Source: Asticcacaulis taihuensis (GTDB taxonomy: Bacteria; Pseudomonadota; Alphaproteobacteria; Caulobacterales; Caulobacteraceae). From it: 64,000 nucleotides of DNA. Positions 1 to 9,033 of this stretch are shown here, one piece after another. The first letter of the stretch is position 1, and every line of letters begins with the position of its first letter. The position numbers were made by a program, and so were the translations under genes. The notes under the pieces were generated by a model that was not told where the DNA came from, did no database searches, and saw nothing but the letters and a program-made list of their open reading frames with translations. The stretch covers positions 62,001 through 126,000 of the forward strand of contig NZ_FMTS01000005.1 of NCBI RefSeq assembly GCF_900100255.1, given 5' to 3'.

Positions 1-1260
1 GATATCGCTTTGCCGTATCGAGGGCACCCTGGCTTCAATTGTTAGTATCGAGTTCGGCTCGATAAATGACGTTCGATCTCCCCGACCAATATCCACGACG
101 TGAACATGACCGTCCAGACCGTCAATCACCACGTAGTGACGGTCATTGAGTTCGTCACTCAAGCCGCGGCGGATAAGAGCGCCGGTCAGGCGTGGCGGCA
201 CATTCTCGTCGGTGCGTTTAGCCGGGTCCTGATCGTGAACCAGAAAGTCGGACAGCACATCGTCGCGGCCCAGTGCCTTCATGTCGTGGGCAAGTTGTTT
301 GATAATATCGCCACGCTCGCCTAGGCGCCTCAGGACCGGTTGCATATCGTCCCTGAGCTGCCATTCGCTCGGTCCCGTTAGCTGGGCCAGGCCAAGGCGA
401 CCAAGCATATGCAGGCGACCGGCGAGGAGGGATTGGCGGAACGTGTTACCGTCGACCGGCCGCACCAGGCCCTGCGCATCTTGACGGCCTAGCAGTTCCC
501 TGTCGATGCTGGTGAAACGCTCCTGGGTCACCTCCGCCTGAAGGCTCGCATGTATTTCGCGCTGGGTTCGTGGCCCCAGATCAAGGCTGACTATTTCAAT
601 CGCACGCTCCCGCACACCGGATGTGATATATTCAGGCGCAATAACCAGATCCTTGCCCCGGTCATCCTTGCCGCGAATCAGGACATGCGTGTGCGGATGG
701 CCGGTGTTGAAGTGGTCCACTGCGACCCAATCGAGTTTCGTGCCCAAATCCTGTTCCATGCTGCCCAATAGGCGCCGGGTGACGGACTTCAGGTCGTCGT
801 ATTGCACACCGTCTTCAGGGGATACGATGAAGCGGAACTGATGGCGGTCGCCCTCACTTCGGGCGAAGAATTCCCGACCGTCGGCGCGATCATCCCGCGC
901 ATTGTAAAGCTCGCCTTTCAAGCCTTCCTTCGTGACGCCATCGCGCTGGATATAACGCATGTGTGCTGCGGCCGCTGCGCGCCCCTTTCCGGCAAGCCTG
1001 ACGATGCGTGATTTTACAACGACGCGCCTCTGTCTGAATGACGCGACGCTGGCCCTGGTCGCCAGCACTGAAGCTACCCCCTTGCCTCTGCTAATGCGGC
1101 TGCCAGTGAAGCGCGAAACGACCGGCTTCATCGCACCGCCGCCCCGTGCCAGGTTCGTGGCTTTGATGACCTTGTTCAGATATGCCCGACCATGCGAAAT
1201 CTCACCTGATCGGGCACGTATACGGCCCAGCTTAGGGGTTACCTCTCTATTTTTCACCAT
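1..1260 (-). CDS. VirD2-like relaxase, DUF3363 type (3' end beyond window)
   Basis: The frame reads without a stop from ATG at 1260 to the left edge, giving 420 codons and no terminus. GGAGG lies 8 bases before the ATG, which fixes the start. About residues 186-195 read GHPHTHVLIRG, the three-histidine metal-binding motif of rolling-circle relaxases. Further upstream are AAAHMRYIQRDG and a basic N-terminus typical of the relaxase/DUF3363 proteins of alphaproteobacterial plasmids and integrative elements. By family, such a protein nicks oriT and pilots single-stranded DNA during conjugation. No coupling protein or mating-pair gene is visible here. It follows the XRE-paralogue operon on the same strand after a gap of about 200 bases. 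Full-length relatives are longer, so the C-terminus must lie outside the window. Confidence 0.82.
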   Translation of the reverse strand, partial: MVKNREVTPKLGRIRARSGEISHGRAYLNKVIKATNLARGGGAMKPVVSRFTGSRISRGKGVASVLATRASVASFRQRRVVVKSRIVRLAGKGRAAAAAHMRYIQRDGVTKEGLKGELYNARDDRADGREFFARSEGDRHQFRFIVSPEDGVQYDDLKSVTRRLLGSMEQDLGTKLDWVAVDHFNTGHPHTHVLIRGKDDRGKDLVIAPEYITSGVRERAIEIVSLDLGPRTQREIHASLQAEVTQERFTSIDRELLGRQDAQGLVRPVDGNTFRQSLLAGRLHMLGRLGLAQLTGPSEWQLRDDMQPVLRRLGERGDIIKQLAHDMKALGRDDVLSDFLVHDQDPAKRTDENVPPRLTGALIRRGLSDELNDRHYVVIDGLDGHVHVVDIGRGDRTSFIEPNSILTIEARVPSIRQSDI

Positions 1261-1461
1261 CGAAATTCCTCCGATTGCCTGCAAAATTAGCAAGCAATTC
1301 AAAAGGTTTGGCAAGGTGTACAGGTTGGCGCTACGCTCGCCGGTGATGGCGCCACATAGGCGTCCAGAATCCAGAACAAAGACAACGAATTAGCCAGAGC
1401 CCGCAGGGATTTGGCGCCATTCCTTTCATCTTGCCTTCAAAATTCACCGCGAAAAAACCCT

Positions 1462-2037
1462 CTACTGACTTCCGATCACGCCCAGCGCCTCATCATCCGC
1501 TCCCGTATCGGCGACGGTCTCTCGTTGAAATACGCAATTGAGGGAGGGAAGCGTTCTGAGTGCTATCGATCTGGTCATTTCCATTCTGGAGAGCACCTGC
1601 TCTGTTGCCAGCTCGTATATTGGCTTCCATTTCCACGCCCAGTGCGGCGCCGGCTTTGGTCCAGGCGCCATCCCGGCGTGGTCCTCAGCGGTGAAATACA
1701 GGCTGAGCAAGTCTCTATTTGGCAGGCTTCCAGACCGGCTCGCTTCTTCGGCCAAGTCGCACTCCCTAGGGCCGAAGTCGACTTTATATTTTTCCGGACA
1801 GAACATCGGGCCAAGCATTCGGAGCAGTATCAGACCGGCACAGAGATGGAGTAACGGCAGCCATATAGCCTCCTGTTCCCGGATCAAAAGGAAGCCGTAC
1901 AGCCTCAAAAGAAGCCGATCAGGCATATCAGCCCTGAACGTATTTTCCGCATGCTGAAGATCAAGTCGCGCATCTCCGAACACCTCATCATCCGCGTTCG
2001 GAAGATGGTCCATCCAGGCATAATCGTCGACTGTCAT
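1462..2037 (-). CDS. Hypothetical protein, third of three tandem paralogues
   Basis: 191 aa, family not recognised. It shares with the next two upstream genes a helical N-terminal block (LQHAENTF...DRLLLRLYGF), a central LPNRDLLSLY motif and a C-terminal W..IYEL....LSRM block. It has no signal peptide and no catalytic motif that I can name. The start ATG overlaps the stop of the preceding gene as TAATG, with AGGAG about 8 bases upstream, so translation is probably coupled. The last gene of the operon before the relaxase, it has the weakest match of the three. The role is unknown. Position beside a relaxase suggests cargo or accessory DNA of a mobile element. Confidence 0.6.
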   Translation of the reverse strand: MTVDDYAWMDHLPNADDEVFGDARLDLQHAENTFRADMPDRLLLRLYGFLLIREQEAIWLPLLHLCAGLILLRMLGPMFCPEKYKVDFGPRECDLAEEASRSGSLPNRDLLSLYFTAEDHAGMAPGPKPAPHWAWKWKPIYELATEQVLSRMEMTRSIALRTLPSLNCVFQRETVADTGADDEALGVIGSQ

Positions 2038-2666
2038 TACGCATCTCCTGAACCAATTCGCGGCATAGCGGCATCATTCAACCCGGACGATTTTTGATTG
2101 AAGACTCCCTGAATATCCGCTCTATGCGCCGCCATCAATGTCAGGATTTTCTCCCCCAGCAAATCGAATATTGCCTCCCAATGAGCGGCGAATACCGCGT
2201 CATCATTCCAATCTTCGTCTATCCCCTGATTGATCGAAGCAATGTCATACAGGCTTAAAAGATCGCGGTAAGGGAGGGCGTTTTTGGAAATGGCTTCGAC
2301 AGCGAGCTGATGATCTTTTGGATCGAAACCCCGCTTGTATTTGGCAGCCCGCTTCTTTGGGCCGCCGGAAAGTCGTGACAAAATCAGGCGCTTGGTTTTG
2401 TCACGGATGAGGCTCCAGATACCCGGCTCGTCGTCGCCATGGCTCATGACAAAGAGGTATAGACGAAGCAGTATGTCATCCGGAAGGTGACGACTGAAAA
2501 GCGTCTCGGCCAGTCTCAGTTCTTCACGGGCATAGCCCAGTTCACCGCCTTCAATTCTGGCCAGATGCTCGTCATCCCATTCATCTTCCAGCCAGGCTAG
2601 ATTGTTGATCTCTAACCCCAGTGCGCCTGAATCAAACGCCGGATTGTGTGTAGCAAACTTATCCAT
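2037..2666 (-). CDS. Hypothetical protein, second of three tandem paralogues
   Basis: 209 aa from the ATG at 2666 (MDKFATHNPAF). A longer frame begins at 2714, but 2666 overlaps the upstream stop by only 8 bases and has AGGTG before it. The protein is predicted soluble, helical and acidic. It carries the same three blocks as its neighbours: LRLAETLFSRHLPDDILLRL, LPYRDLLSLYDIA and W.AIFDLLGEKILTLMAAHR. I do not recognise the family. Full conservation of the LP.R.LL.L core across all three copies argues that they are real and functionally related rather than chance frames. Confidence 0.6.
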   Translation of the reverse strand: MDKFATHNPAFDSGALGLEINNLAWLEDEWDDEHLARIEGGELGYAREELRLAETLFSRHLPDDILLRLYLFVMSHGDDEPGIWSLIRDKTKRLILSRLSGGPKKRAAKYKRGFDPKDHQLAVEAISKNALPYRDLLSLYDIASINQGIDEDWNDDAVFAAHWEAIFDLLGEKILTLMAAHRADIQGVFNQKSSGLNDAAMPRIGSGDA

Positions 2667-3213
2667 AACGCACACACCTGGCCCGCGAAGTTGACGATAA
2701 CATGGTCGCATCATCGGGGGTGTTGGACACGCTCATAGTGTCAGTATCGATACGGAAGCCTTGCATACGGCGAAGAATTTGCAAGCGGGTGAGATCGAAT
2801 ACAGCTTGCCACGTAGGTCCGTTGTCATCCATGAACCGGAGACATTCCGCGTACAAAAATAGGCCGAGAAGCTCCCTGTTCGGTAGCGTATTGGATATCG
2901 CCGCCTCAAGGGCTCTCTTAGCTTCGCCATCCTTTGCGCCAATGAAATCAGATGGCGGATAGCTGTCATCTTTACCGCCTGCCATTCTCTCAAGTAGCAG
3001 GTCTTCGGTCTGACGTTTCAAGACGGCGTAACAGGCGTTCTCCATCTCAAAATCCATTGCAAACAGATGCAGATTTAAGAGCAGGTCGTCAGATATCTCC
3101 GAGGTAAGCAAGTCTTCAGCCTGCTGCAATCGACGCCGTTCAAATGCGAAGTCAGAAGCATTTTTCTCCTGAGCCTTACGGATATTCAGCCAAAGGGTGT
3201 CAGTGTCTTGCAT
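2659..3213 (-). CDS. Hypothetical protein, first of three tandem paralogues
   Basis: 184 aa, family not recognised. Blocks shared with the two downstream genes are LQQAEDLLTSEISDDLLLNL, LPNRELLGLFLYAEC and W.AVFDLTRLQILRRMQGFR. It has no signal peptide, membrane segment or nameable active site. The ATG at 3213 lies 14 bases inside the end of the XRE regulator gene, and GGGAG sits about 10 bases upstream. The protein is therefore probably translated from the same transcript as the regulator. Three serial copies behind a DNA-binding protein could be components of a stress, toxin-antitoxin or plasmid-maintenance locus. That is speculation from layout only. Confidence 0.6.
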   Translation of the reverse strand: MQDTDTLWLNIRKAQEKNASDFAFERRRLQQAEDLLTSEISDDLLLNLHLFAMDFEMENACYAVLKRQTEDLLLERMAGGKDDSYPPSDFIGAKDGEAKRALEAAISNTLPNRELLGLFLYAECLRFMDDNGPTWQAVFDLTRLQILRRMQGFRIDTDTMSVSNTPDDATMLSSTSRARCVRYG

Positions 3214-3505
3214 GGCGCGCCACTCCCATCTTCCGAACCAATGGTGTGATAGGGTCTGCGAAGAAGCCGATGCGGACCCTGAGTGCTATGCGCAGCAGGG
3301 CCACCATATCCATCCCAAAGTGCAGATGGCCAGCTTCATATTGCCTGACCTCACGTCCGGAGAGACCGAGCTGGGCCGCCAGGCCCTTACGCGAAAGGCC
3401 GACGTGCCGGCGGCGGTCTCGCATGAGGGCGCCCAGCCGAGCGTCCACAGGATTTGGTACATTTGAAGAAATTGAGCCGGCATCCCGGCGAACCGTTTTA
3501 CGCAT
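3200..3505 (-). CDS. XRE-family helix-turn-helix transcriptional regulator
   Basis: 101 aa. Residues about 20-75 form an HTH_3/XRE domain (LGALMRDRRRHVGLSRKGLA, then LGLSGREVRQYEAGHLHFGM), where LS.REVRQYE is the recognition-helix region. The start at 3505 is preferred over 3544 because AAGGAG lies 7 bases upstream. It is the first gene of a minus-strand operon with three paralogous unknown genes, and probably autoregulates it from the 438-base divergent region. That region also lies upstream of the DISARM-like operon on the other strand, so the regulator could affect both. This is inference from position. Confidence 0.78.
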   Translation of the reverse strand: MRKTVRRDAGSISSNVPNPVDARLGALMRDRRRHVGLSRKGLAAQLGLSGREVRQYEAGHLHFGMDMVALLRIALRVRIGFFADPITPLVRKMGVARHARH

Positions 3506-3943
3506 GTCTAACTCCTTTGCCTGTCGAGATCGCCAAGCGGACAAACCGCCTGGAGAGCTTCGAACCTTTGGTGATCGGGGAGTTAGTAAACCGCTGTAAG
3601 ACGGTCCCTATGGCCTTTAGCCGGGGCCTATTGCATGCGCCATAGGCTCCCCGACCAAACAGAGGTCAAAGGACTTCGTGCCGGAGATGGCCGGCATCAA
3701 ACCACTTACAGAACAGGCTTACTACGGCCCCGGAGTCGCATGTGACGGCTCCGCCGACAACTATATGGCGAAACGGTAAAATGATCTAGTTCAAAATTGA
3801 ATGGTGCTGGCACAAATTTCGCAATCTCACAAAATGATAGCCAGCCGCCTCCGCAGAAGCGAAGCGGCGAACAAACTCATTGTATGGCGATTCAAGATCA
3901 GCTTATAGTGGAGAAAATCTAGCGGCGCGGGGGCGAAATAATT
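3506..3943. other. Divergent intergenic region with nested inverted repeats
   Basis: No convincing gene in 438 bases. It holds an outer pair TCGGGGAG (3575-3582) and CTCCCCGA (3647-3654), extended by TTTGG and CCAAA arms. An inner pair CCTATGGC (3607-3614) and GCCATAGG (3639-3646) abuts the outer right arm. Between them a small ACCG...CGGT hairpin lies around 3590-3606. A GATGGCCGGCATC near-palindrome follows at about 3688. The fold resembles a three-way junction, compatible with an oriT-like region, a structured leader or a small RNA. The part after about 3770 is AT-rich and probably contains the promoter of the drmE-like gene. No clear -35/-10 pair could be assigned. Confidence 0.5.
3607..3646. 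repeat. Perfect 8-bp inverted repeat in nested stem structure
   Basis: CCTATGGC at 3607-3614 and GCCATAGG at 3639-3646 are perfect complements. The right arm runs directly into CTCCCCGA, which pairs with 3575-3582, so the two stems are coaxial. No run of T follows, which argues against a simple terminator. Confidence 0.6.
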
Positions 3944-6900
3944 TTGACATACTGGTATCCAGCTCAATCCAGGGTCGACGCCATAACACGTGACCTGGGA
4001 CAACTTGAACAGGTGGCGAGTTATCAAATGCAGCACTTTCGTTCGTTGCTGCCTGATATATCCCGAACACTGGAGCTCGCGAGTTCACTGCCAGAGTTTC
4101 CCGTCTATCAGATTGGTCAGTGGGTTTGGCTTGCGTCGCAATTTAGACTGCTTGCTGAGGCGGCCGACCCCATGGCGACAATAATAGGAGCTGCATTAAA
4201 TTTTCTCGGAAAGATTGTTCAAAAAGGATCGATTGGATCCAGTGAAGTCCAGGATCTAAATTGGGTACTTGCATCAACAGTAACTAAAATCAGCCCAATC
4301 GGAGCCTCTCAAATTAACCGTGCTGGGTTAAGCTCTGGGGAGCTGATGGCAATTGAAGCACGCTTACTAAGGCTGGCTGGCGCTCCGTTTGATGTAACAT
4401 CTGTCCGTCGGCGCGTAGAGTCGCAGATTAGAAATTTGGAGGCATTCAGCTCCAGCGACCGACTAACAGCGGTGCCGAACAAAATCGAAGCATTGTTTGC
4501 GGCAACGGGTAAAGCCGACAAAATTGGTGCCGCCGCGCGCTCAGCGTTACTATACCTCGCCGACGAAGATGATATCGTACCAGACGGCTCAGGTGTCCTT
4601 GGATTGGTGGACGACGTTTATGTGATCGACTGGGCCTACTCGGTCGTAGAGGGACAAACACAATGTTTGCCGATCCTGGAAGCGCTCACAGCCCGGTGGC
4701 CCTATGTGGCAGATTTGGCTATATACGGTAGCCCCAAAATGCCATTGAGCAGATTCGGGCAATATGTCTGTGTAGCAGCACTGTACTCACTCTTTTCACA
4801 GAATAAGCGGACTCTCTTAGTGCTCCGAGATGTTTCTGCGTTTGGAACATTGGCCGCCTTTTTTGGTGCAATAGAGTGTGCATCTGATGAGGCACAGACC
4901 GTTGAGCAAGATATTGCGTCATGGCCAATTAATCAGAACGTAGTCATTTCTGATGGCGTAAAACAGTTCAAAGCTGTTTTTAAAGGCGTCGAGCTGATTG
5001 GGAGCAAAAAAAAATATCGGATTGGTGTTCGAAATAACGGCAGCATCACGGTCGGCTCAGACGTGGCTCCTTACATAGCTGCGGCCAGTGCTTCACACAA
5101 AATATTATGTGATGGAGCAGAGTTATCAACCTGGCTGAAGGAACGTCATTTGGACCCGATGGCCACTCTAACCGGATACAGCAGACAACGGGTACAGGAA
5201 CGTAAGACAGTCCTTTTCCTGGGGCCAAAGTCTAAATTTTTCGATTACTTTACGTGCATTCATCCATTTGGAATGACTGCCTCAAAATTGGTAGGTGTCA
5301 AATACGTGGGCGCCGATGGGGTACAACAGGATTTTGATGGAGAACCGTGCGATGCGCCCTTAATCTACGCCTGCAGTGACGTTTCTGCTGCAATAGAATT
5401 GCTCACTGCGCGCCCTAAGCACGTTAGTGAATGGAAGGTAGTCATCGATGGCGCTACGGCTGGCAGAAACTTTCTGGCTTCTATGGAAGCGGCTGCGAAT
5501 AAGATTCAATGCAACATCTGCATTATTGGCGACCTTAGGGATCGTGAAGCTGCCGACGATCTTATTCAGGGTGGTGCTGCAGTGTGGTATTTGGAAGATC
5601 AAGATGTCGAGCCCGCACCACTGTCTCCCCCCGATAGTAGTGGAGACGCTTTAACTAGGGCTGTAGGGCGCCAAAATTTGCATTGGCTTCGCTCTACCCG
5701 AGTTGATGAAGTGAGGTCTAGCTTCTTGGAAAGGGCTGCGGATTGGCTCTCGCAGAGGAATGAGGGTAGCGACGGAGGCGCCCTACAGCCGCTAGAATTT
5801 GAAGTTTCATCGTTTATACAGAAGGCGACCTCATCGCCAATCCGAGATGAAATATTTGATGCTGAGATCGAAGCCAGCGTTCGCCGAATTATCTCACATG
5901 CGAGCGTACTTGCGCCCTACGAGGAAAGAGCATCGCATCTTTTTAGCATCTTTCAGTCCTGGCGCCGGGAGACATTGGGTGAAATTGACAAACGGGAATT
6001 GCTTGCAAACATCCTACATTCTTATCAAAGCGATCAAAATGTAGCGATAGTTTGCCGATCGGATCGTGTGGCCAGGAGTTGTCAAACTGCCTTTTCGAAG
6101 GATGTTAAGTTCCCAAATGTGAACTTCATGAACTTGGAGGGAGTAAGAAAGAACGCTCCATACGATCGGATTATAGTTCCCGGATGGCTGGACAAAATGG
6201 GAATGCGCGAGCTCGCACAAACTGGTTACAGTGTTAGCGTTGAGCTGATTTTATTTCCGTTTGAGAAAAAATGGTACAATACTTCGATAAAGGCAGGTAA
6301 TCGCTGGGAGCGTCAGCTTGAGAAAAAGACTATCTCTAACTTTCGAAGCAATCCTGTTTTTTCCCAAATAATTAATTCTAAGGGCGGGATATGGCAAAAG
6401 CAAGTAGTTGATAGGCTGAATAGTTCAGATACATCAGTTGATTACAACGCAGTCGAATTTGGTACTTTGGAATTTGAGGACTATGAAGCAGAGGCTATAG
6501 CTTTACTTGAAAAATCGATTTCTCAGGAGCAAGAAAAGTCCAATTTGTCTATTGGCAAGTTAGTTCTGTTTGAGCGAGATTCGTCCTATACCTTCCTCCC
6601 TCCTCACGGCAAAGTGATTGTCTTAGCGGACAACGACCGACAACTAAGCGACCAGACCAGCGCTAGCGCAGAGAGTCGCCTTTTCAGACTAGTGTCGTCA
6701 CTTCAACCCGGCATGGTCTTGGCGTTTCCGCAGGGCGGAGATAGGGATCTGGTTGATAGCCGCGCTGATGAATTTATCAAGAATGCGTCATCTGTTCGTG
6801 TGCAGGCTAGTTCGTGGAAAACAGCATTAAAACGTCATTTTGCGCGAACAAACGAAAGCTATTCGGCCTTTTCAAGGCGTTTGGCGAACAGCGGGGAGCC

Positions 6901-7294
6901 CCGTGATCCTCAGACGGTAAAAGCCTGGGCTAATAACACTCATTCGGTCGCTCCGAAGAACTACAAAACCCTGATACCTCTCCTAGCATTACTAACTGAT
7001 GACGACGATCTTAAAGGTGGAATTTCTGCAACTGTAAGAGCAATAGACTTAATTTATAAGGCAAGGTCGCTGGCGGCCGAAAGCATCGTACATTCATTGC
7101 TTTCTGGTGAGATTGATACCGAGGCCGAAGAGCTCACATTTCAATTAAACGGTCGAAGTGTCGGCTACGCCTTGCATAAAATCAAGAGTCTTGGTCTAGC
7201 CCGGCCAGTGCAGACTGAGCGGTTAGGAGTTGTGCAATACTTAATCCGCCCTCACGTCGCCCGCGGCGAAGCATTTAGGGGGCTAAGAAATTGA
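3944..7294 (+). CDS. DrmE-like DISARM-associated protein
   Basis: 1116 aa from a TTG at 3944. The next in-frame ATG is about 29 codons in, so the start is uncertain. The protein is large and soluble, with no Walker motif that I can find. A central region (VLFLGPKSKFFDYF, then WKVVIDGA) looks like a degenerate nucleotide-binding or helicase-like fold. The C-terminus (KTALKRHFARTNESYSAFSR ... DPQTVKAWAN) looks DNA-binding. I call it DrmE-like because of its size and because it opens an operon containing drmA, drmB and a C5 methyltransferase, the place DrmE holds in class 2 DISARM. Sequence identity to DrmE is not proven here. It overlaps the next gene by 4 bases (TTGA). Base composition is clearly AT-richer than the backbone. 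Confidence 0.55.
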   Translation: MTYWYPAQSRVDAITRDLGQLEQVASYQMQHFRSLLPDISRTLELASSLPEFPVYQIGQWVWLASQFRLLAEAADPMATIIGAALNFLGKIVQKGSIGSSEVQDLNWVLASTVTKISPIGASQINRAGLSSGELMAIEARLLRLAGAPFDVTSVRRRVESQIRNLEAFSSSDRLTAVPNKIEALFAATGKADKIGAAARSALLYLADEDDIVPDGSGVLGLVDDVYVIDWAYSVVEGQTQCLPILEALTARWPYVADLAIYGSPKMPLSRFGQYVCVAALYSLFSQNKRTLLVLRDVSAFGTLAAFFGAIECASDEAQTVEQDIASWPINQNVVISDGVKQFKAVFKGVELIGSKKKYRIGVRNNGSITVGSDVAPYIAAASASHKILCDGAELSTWLKERHLDPMATLTGYSRQRVQERKTVLFLGPKSKFFDYFTCIHPFGMTASKLVGVKYVGADGVQQDFDGEPCDAPLIYACSDVSAAIELLTARPKHVSEWKVVIDGATAGRNFLASMEAAANKIQCNICIIGDLRDREAADDLIQGGAAVWYLEDQDVEPAPLSPPDSSGDALTRAVGRQNLHWLRSTRVDEVRSSFLERAADWLSQRNEGSDGGALQPLEFEVSSFIQKATSSPIRDEIFDAEIEASVRRIISHASVLAPYEERASHLFSIFQSWRRETLGEIDKRELLANILHSYQSDQNVAIVCRSDRVARSCQTAFSKDVKFPNVNFMNLEGVRKNAPYDRIIVPGWLDKMGMRELAQTGYSVSVELILFPFEKKWYNTSIKAGNRWERQLEKKTISNFRSNPVFSQIINSKGGIWQKQVVDRLNSSDTSVDYNAVEFGTLEFEDYEAEAIALLEKSISQEQEKSNLSIGKLVLFERDSSYTFLPPHGKVIVLADNDRQLSDQTSASAESRLFRLVSSLQPGMVLAFPQGGDRDLVDSRADEFIKNASSVRVQASSWKTALKRHFARTNESYSAFSRRLANSGEPRDPQTVKAWANNTHSVAPKNYKTLIPLLALLTDDDDLKGGISATVRAIDLIYKARSLAAESIVHSLLSGEIDTEAEELTFQLNGRSVGYALHKIKSLGLARPVQTERLGVVQYLIRPHVARGEAFRGLRN

Positions 7295-9033
7295 CCACAA
7301 TGTTACCTGACAGCCTGCCCCGCGACGCGCCTCAGGCGGAAATTGCAATGTTCGAGTTAATTCGGGATGCAAAAGGCTTAGACGATTGCTTTTGTTTGCA
7401 TTCTCTGGGAATAGCTCGGCACCGGCGAAAAAGTTACGCGGAAGCCGACCTGGTCTTTATCGGCCCGCATGGAGTTTTTTGCCTTGAGGTGAAGGGAGGA
7501 CATGTCGTTAGGAACGCCGGAACTTGGACAATCGGCTGGCCAAAGGGGAAAACCTATAATTCGAAGGAAGGTCCATTCGTTCAATCTGAAGGAACCAGAT
7601 GGGCACTGTATGATTATTTGGGGGCGAATTTTGGAACGAAATATAGAAACGAAATCCTTTTAGGTTGGGGAGTTGCATTCCCCGATATTATTTTCACCGA
7701 AACTGATCCTGAATGGGATCAAGATCTAATTTTCGATCAACGGGATAAGACACGATCCTTTGGTTTATTCGTAGATCGTCTCGAGCATTATTTTCGACAA
7801 CGACTAAAAGATACGGGCAAACCTCAGCCTCAAAGGCTAGGTGCCGCCCGTGTGAGAGAAATCGTTGACTCCTTGCGAGGGGATTTCGAAATTATTCCTT
7901 CAATCCTTGGCCTAATGGCGGAAAGTCAAGAGGAGCTAATTCGGCTGAGTCGCGACCAATTTGTGGTTTTGGACTATTGTTTAAATGACAAAAACCCACG
8001 AATGATTTGCGAAGGGGCTGCGGGAACAGGAAAAACGTTGATTGCCGTCGAAGCTGCGAGGAGATTGGCAAAAAAAGGCAACAAGGTTCTATTCCTTTGC
8101 TACAATGACAACTTAGCTCGTTTCCTTTCAGCGGGTAATTTCGACGAAGGTACGAAACCGCAAATTTCGACGATTCACAGATTTATTGGAGAAATAATAA
8201 AGAAGGCAGGTTTAGCTGGTGAGCTCTCAACTGCACGGGAAAGCTTGTCAGAAAATGCTTTCTTTCAGACCGCATATCCAAGACTTTTTGAAGATGCTGC
8301 TGCCAGCCTGTTTGACTGTGATGAGCTTCCTCAATTCGACGTCGTCATAATCGATGAAGCGCAAGACATACTTACGTTGCCGATACTGAACTGCGTCGAC
8401 TTAGTACTTGATCGAGGTATCGCTTCCGGCCGCTGGATGTTCTTTCTGGATAGCGGCGTCCAGTCCGATGTGTACGGGAGGTTGGATGTTGGGCTGACAA
8501 CTGCTCTCGAACAGTATCAGCCATTCACTTTCACTCTCACGGAAAATTTTAGAAATCCAAAAGCCATCGTTGTCGAGATGTGCACTTTGACAGGGTTGGC
8601 AGAGCCTATTTGCAGGCGCCAACTGGTGTCTAAAGTTGAATATGCAGTTTGGAGGAACGAGGCGGACCAAGGCGAGAAATTGAAAACCACAATTTCGAAT
8701 CTGCTGATGGAGGGCGTCGCCCCTAGCGATATTTGTGTTCTTTCTGCAAGAAAGCGCGAGAATGCTTGTATTATCCGCTTTCCCCCTAAGGTTGGGAAAC
8801 CAATAACTTACCTTGATCCTGAAAATGTTTATCGGGTGCCGGAATCAATATTCTGCTCCTCTGTCTCGGCATTTAAAGGCCTGGAGAGTGAATTCATTAT
8901 ACTGACTGACATGCCATCTCTCGATCTGATGGATGCCTGGGCCAAGTCGATTTTTTACGTCGGCATGACCAGAGCAAGGTCAAAACTGTTCGCGCTAGTT
9001 AACCAGGAATTCTATGATGTCCGAACCCGTTGA
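7291..9033 (+). CDS. NERD-domain UvrD/Rep-like helicase
   Basis: 580 aa. Residues about 20-140 form a NERD nuclease-related domain: EADLVFIGPHGVFCLEVKGG supplies the D...E.K pattern of PD-(D/E)XK nucleases. Then follow helicase motifs of superfamily 1: Walker A EGAAGTGKT at about 241, Walker B VVIIDEAQDI at about 350, motif IV-like TENFRNPKAI, VSAFKGLESEFIIL, and motif VI FYVGMTRARSKL at the C-terminus. All key residues are present. By family this is a DNA helicase-nuclease. A start at TTG 7291 overlaps the upstream stop, and an ATG at 7300 is possible. It overlaps drmA by 20 bases. It is not one of the canonical DISARM genes, so its place inside the operon is notable. Confidence 0.85.
   Translation: MTTMLPDSLPRDAPQAEIAMFELIRDAKGLDDCFCLHSLGIARHRRKSYAEADLVFIGPHGVFCLEVKGGHVVRNAGTWTIGWPKGKTYNSKEGPFVQSEGTRWALYDYLGANFGTKYRNEILLGWGVAFPDIIFTETDPEWDQDLIFDQRDKTRSFGLFVDRLEHYFRQRLKDTGKPQPQRLGAARVREIVDSLRGDFEIIPSILGLMAESQEELIRLSRDQFVVLDYCLNDKNPRMICEGAAGTGKTLIAVEAARRLAKKGNKVLFLCYNDNLARFLSAGNFDEGTKPQISTIHRFIGEIIKKAGLAGELSTARESLSENAFFQTAYPRLFEDAAASLFDCDELPQFDVVIIDEAQDILTLPILNCVDLVLDRGIASGRWMFFLDSGVQSDVYGRLDVGLTTALEQYQPFTFTLTENFRNPKAIVVEMCTLTGLAEPICRRQLVSKVEYAVWRNEADQGEKLKTTISNLLMEGVAPSDICVLSARKRENACIIRFPPKVGKPITYLDPENVYRVPESIFCSSVSAFKGLESEFIILTDMPSLDLMDAWAKSIFYVGMTRARSKLFALVNQEFYDVRTR

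Noticed and set aside
3944-3949. TTGACA as a -35 promoter box
   Set aside because: It coincides with the proposed TTG start of the drmE-like gene, and no -10 box lies at the right distance.
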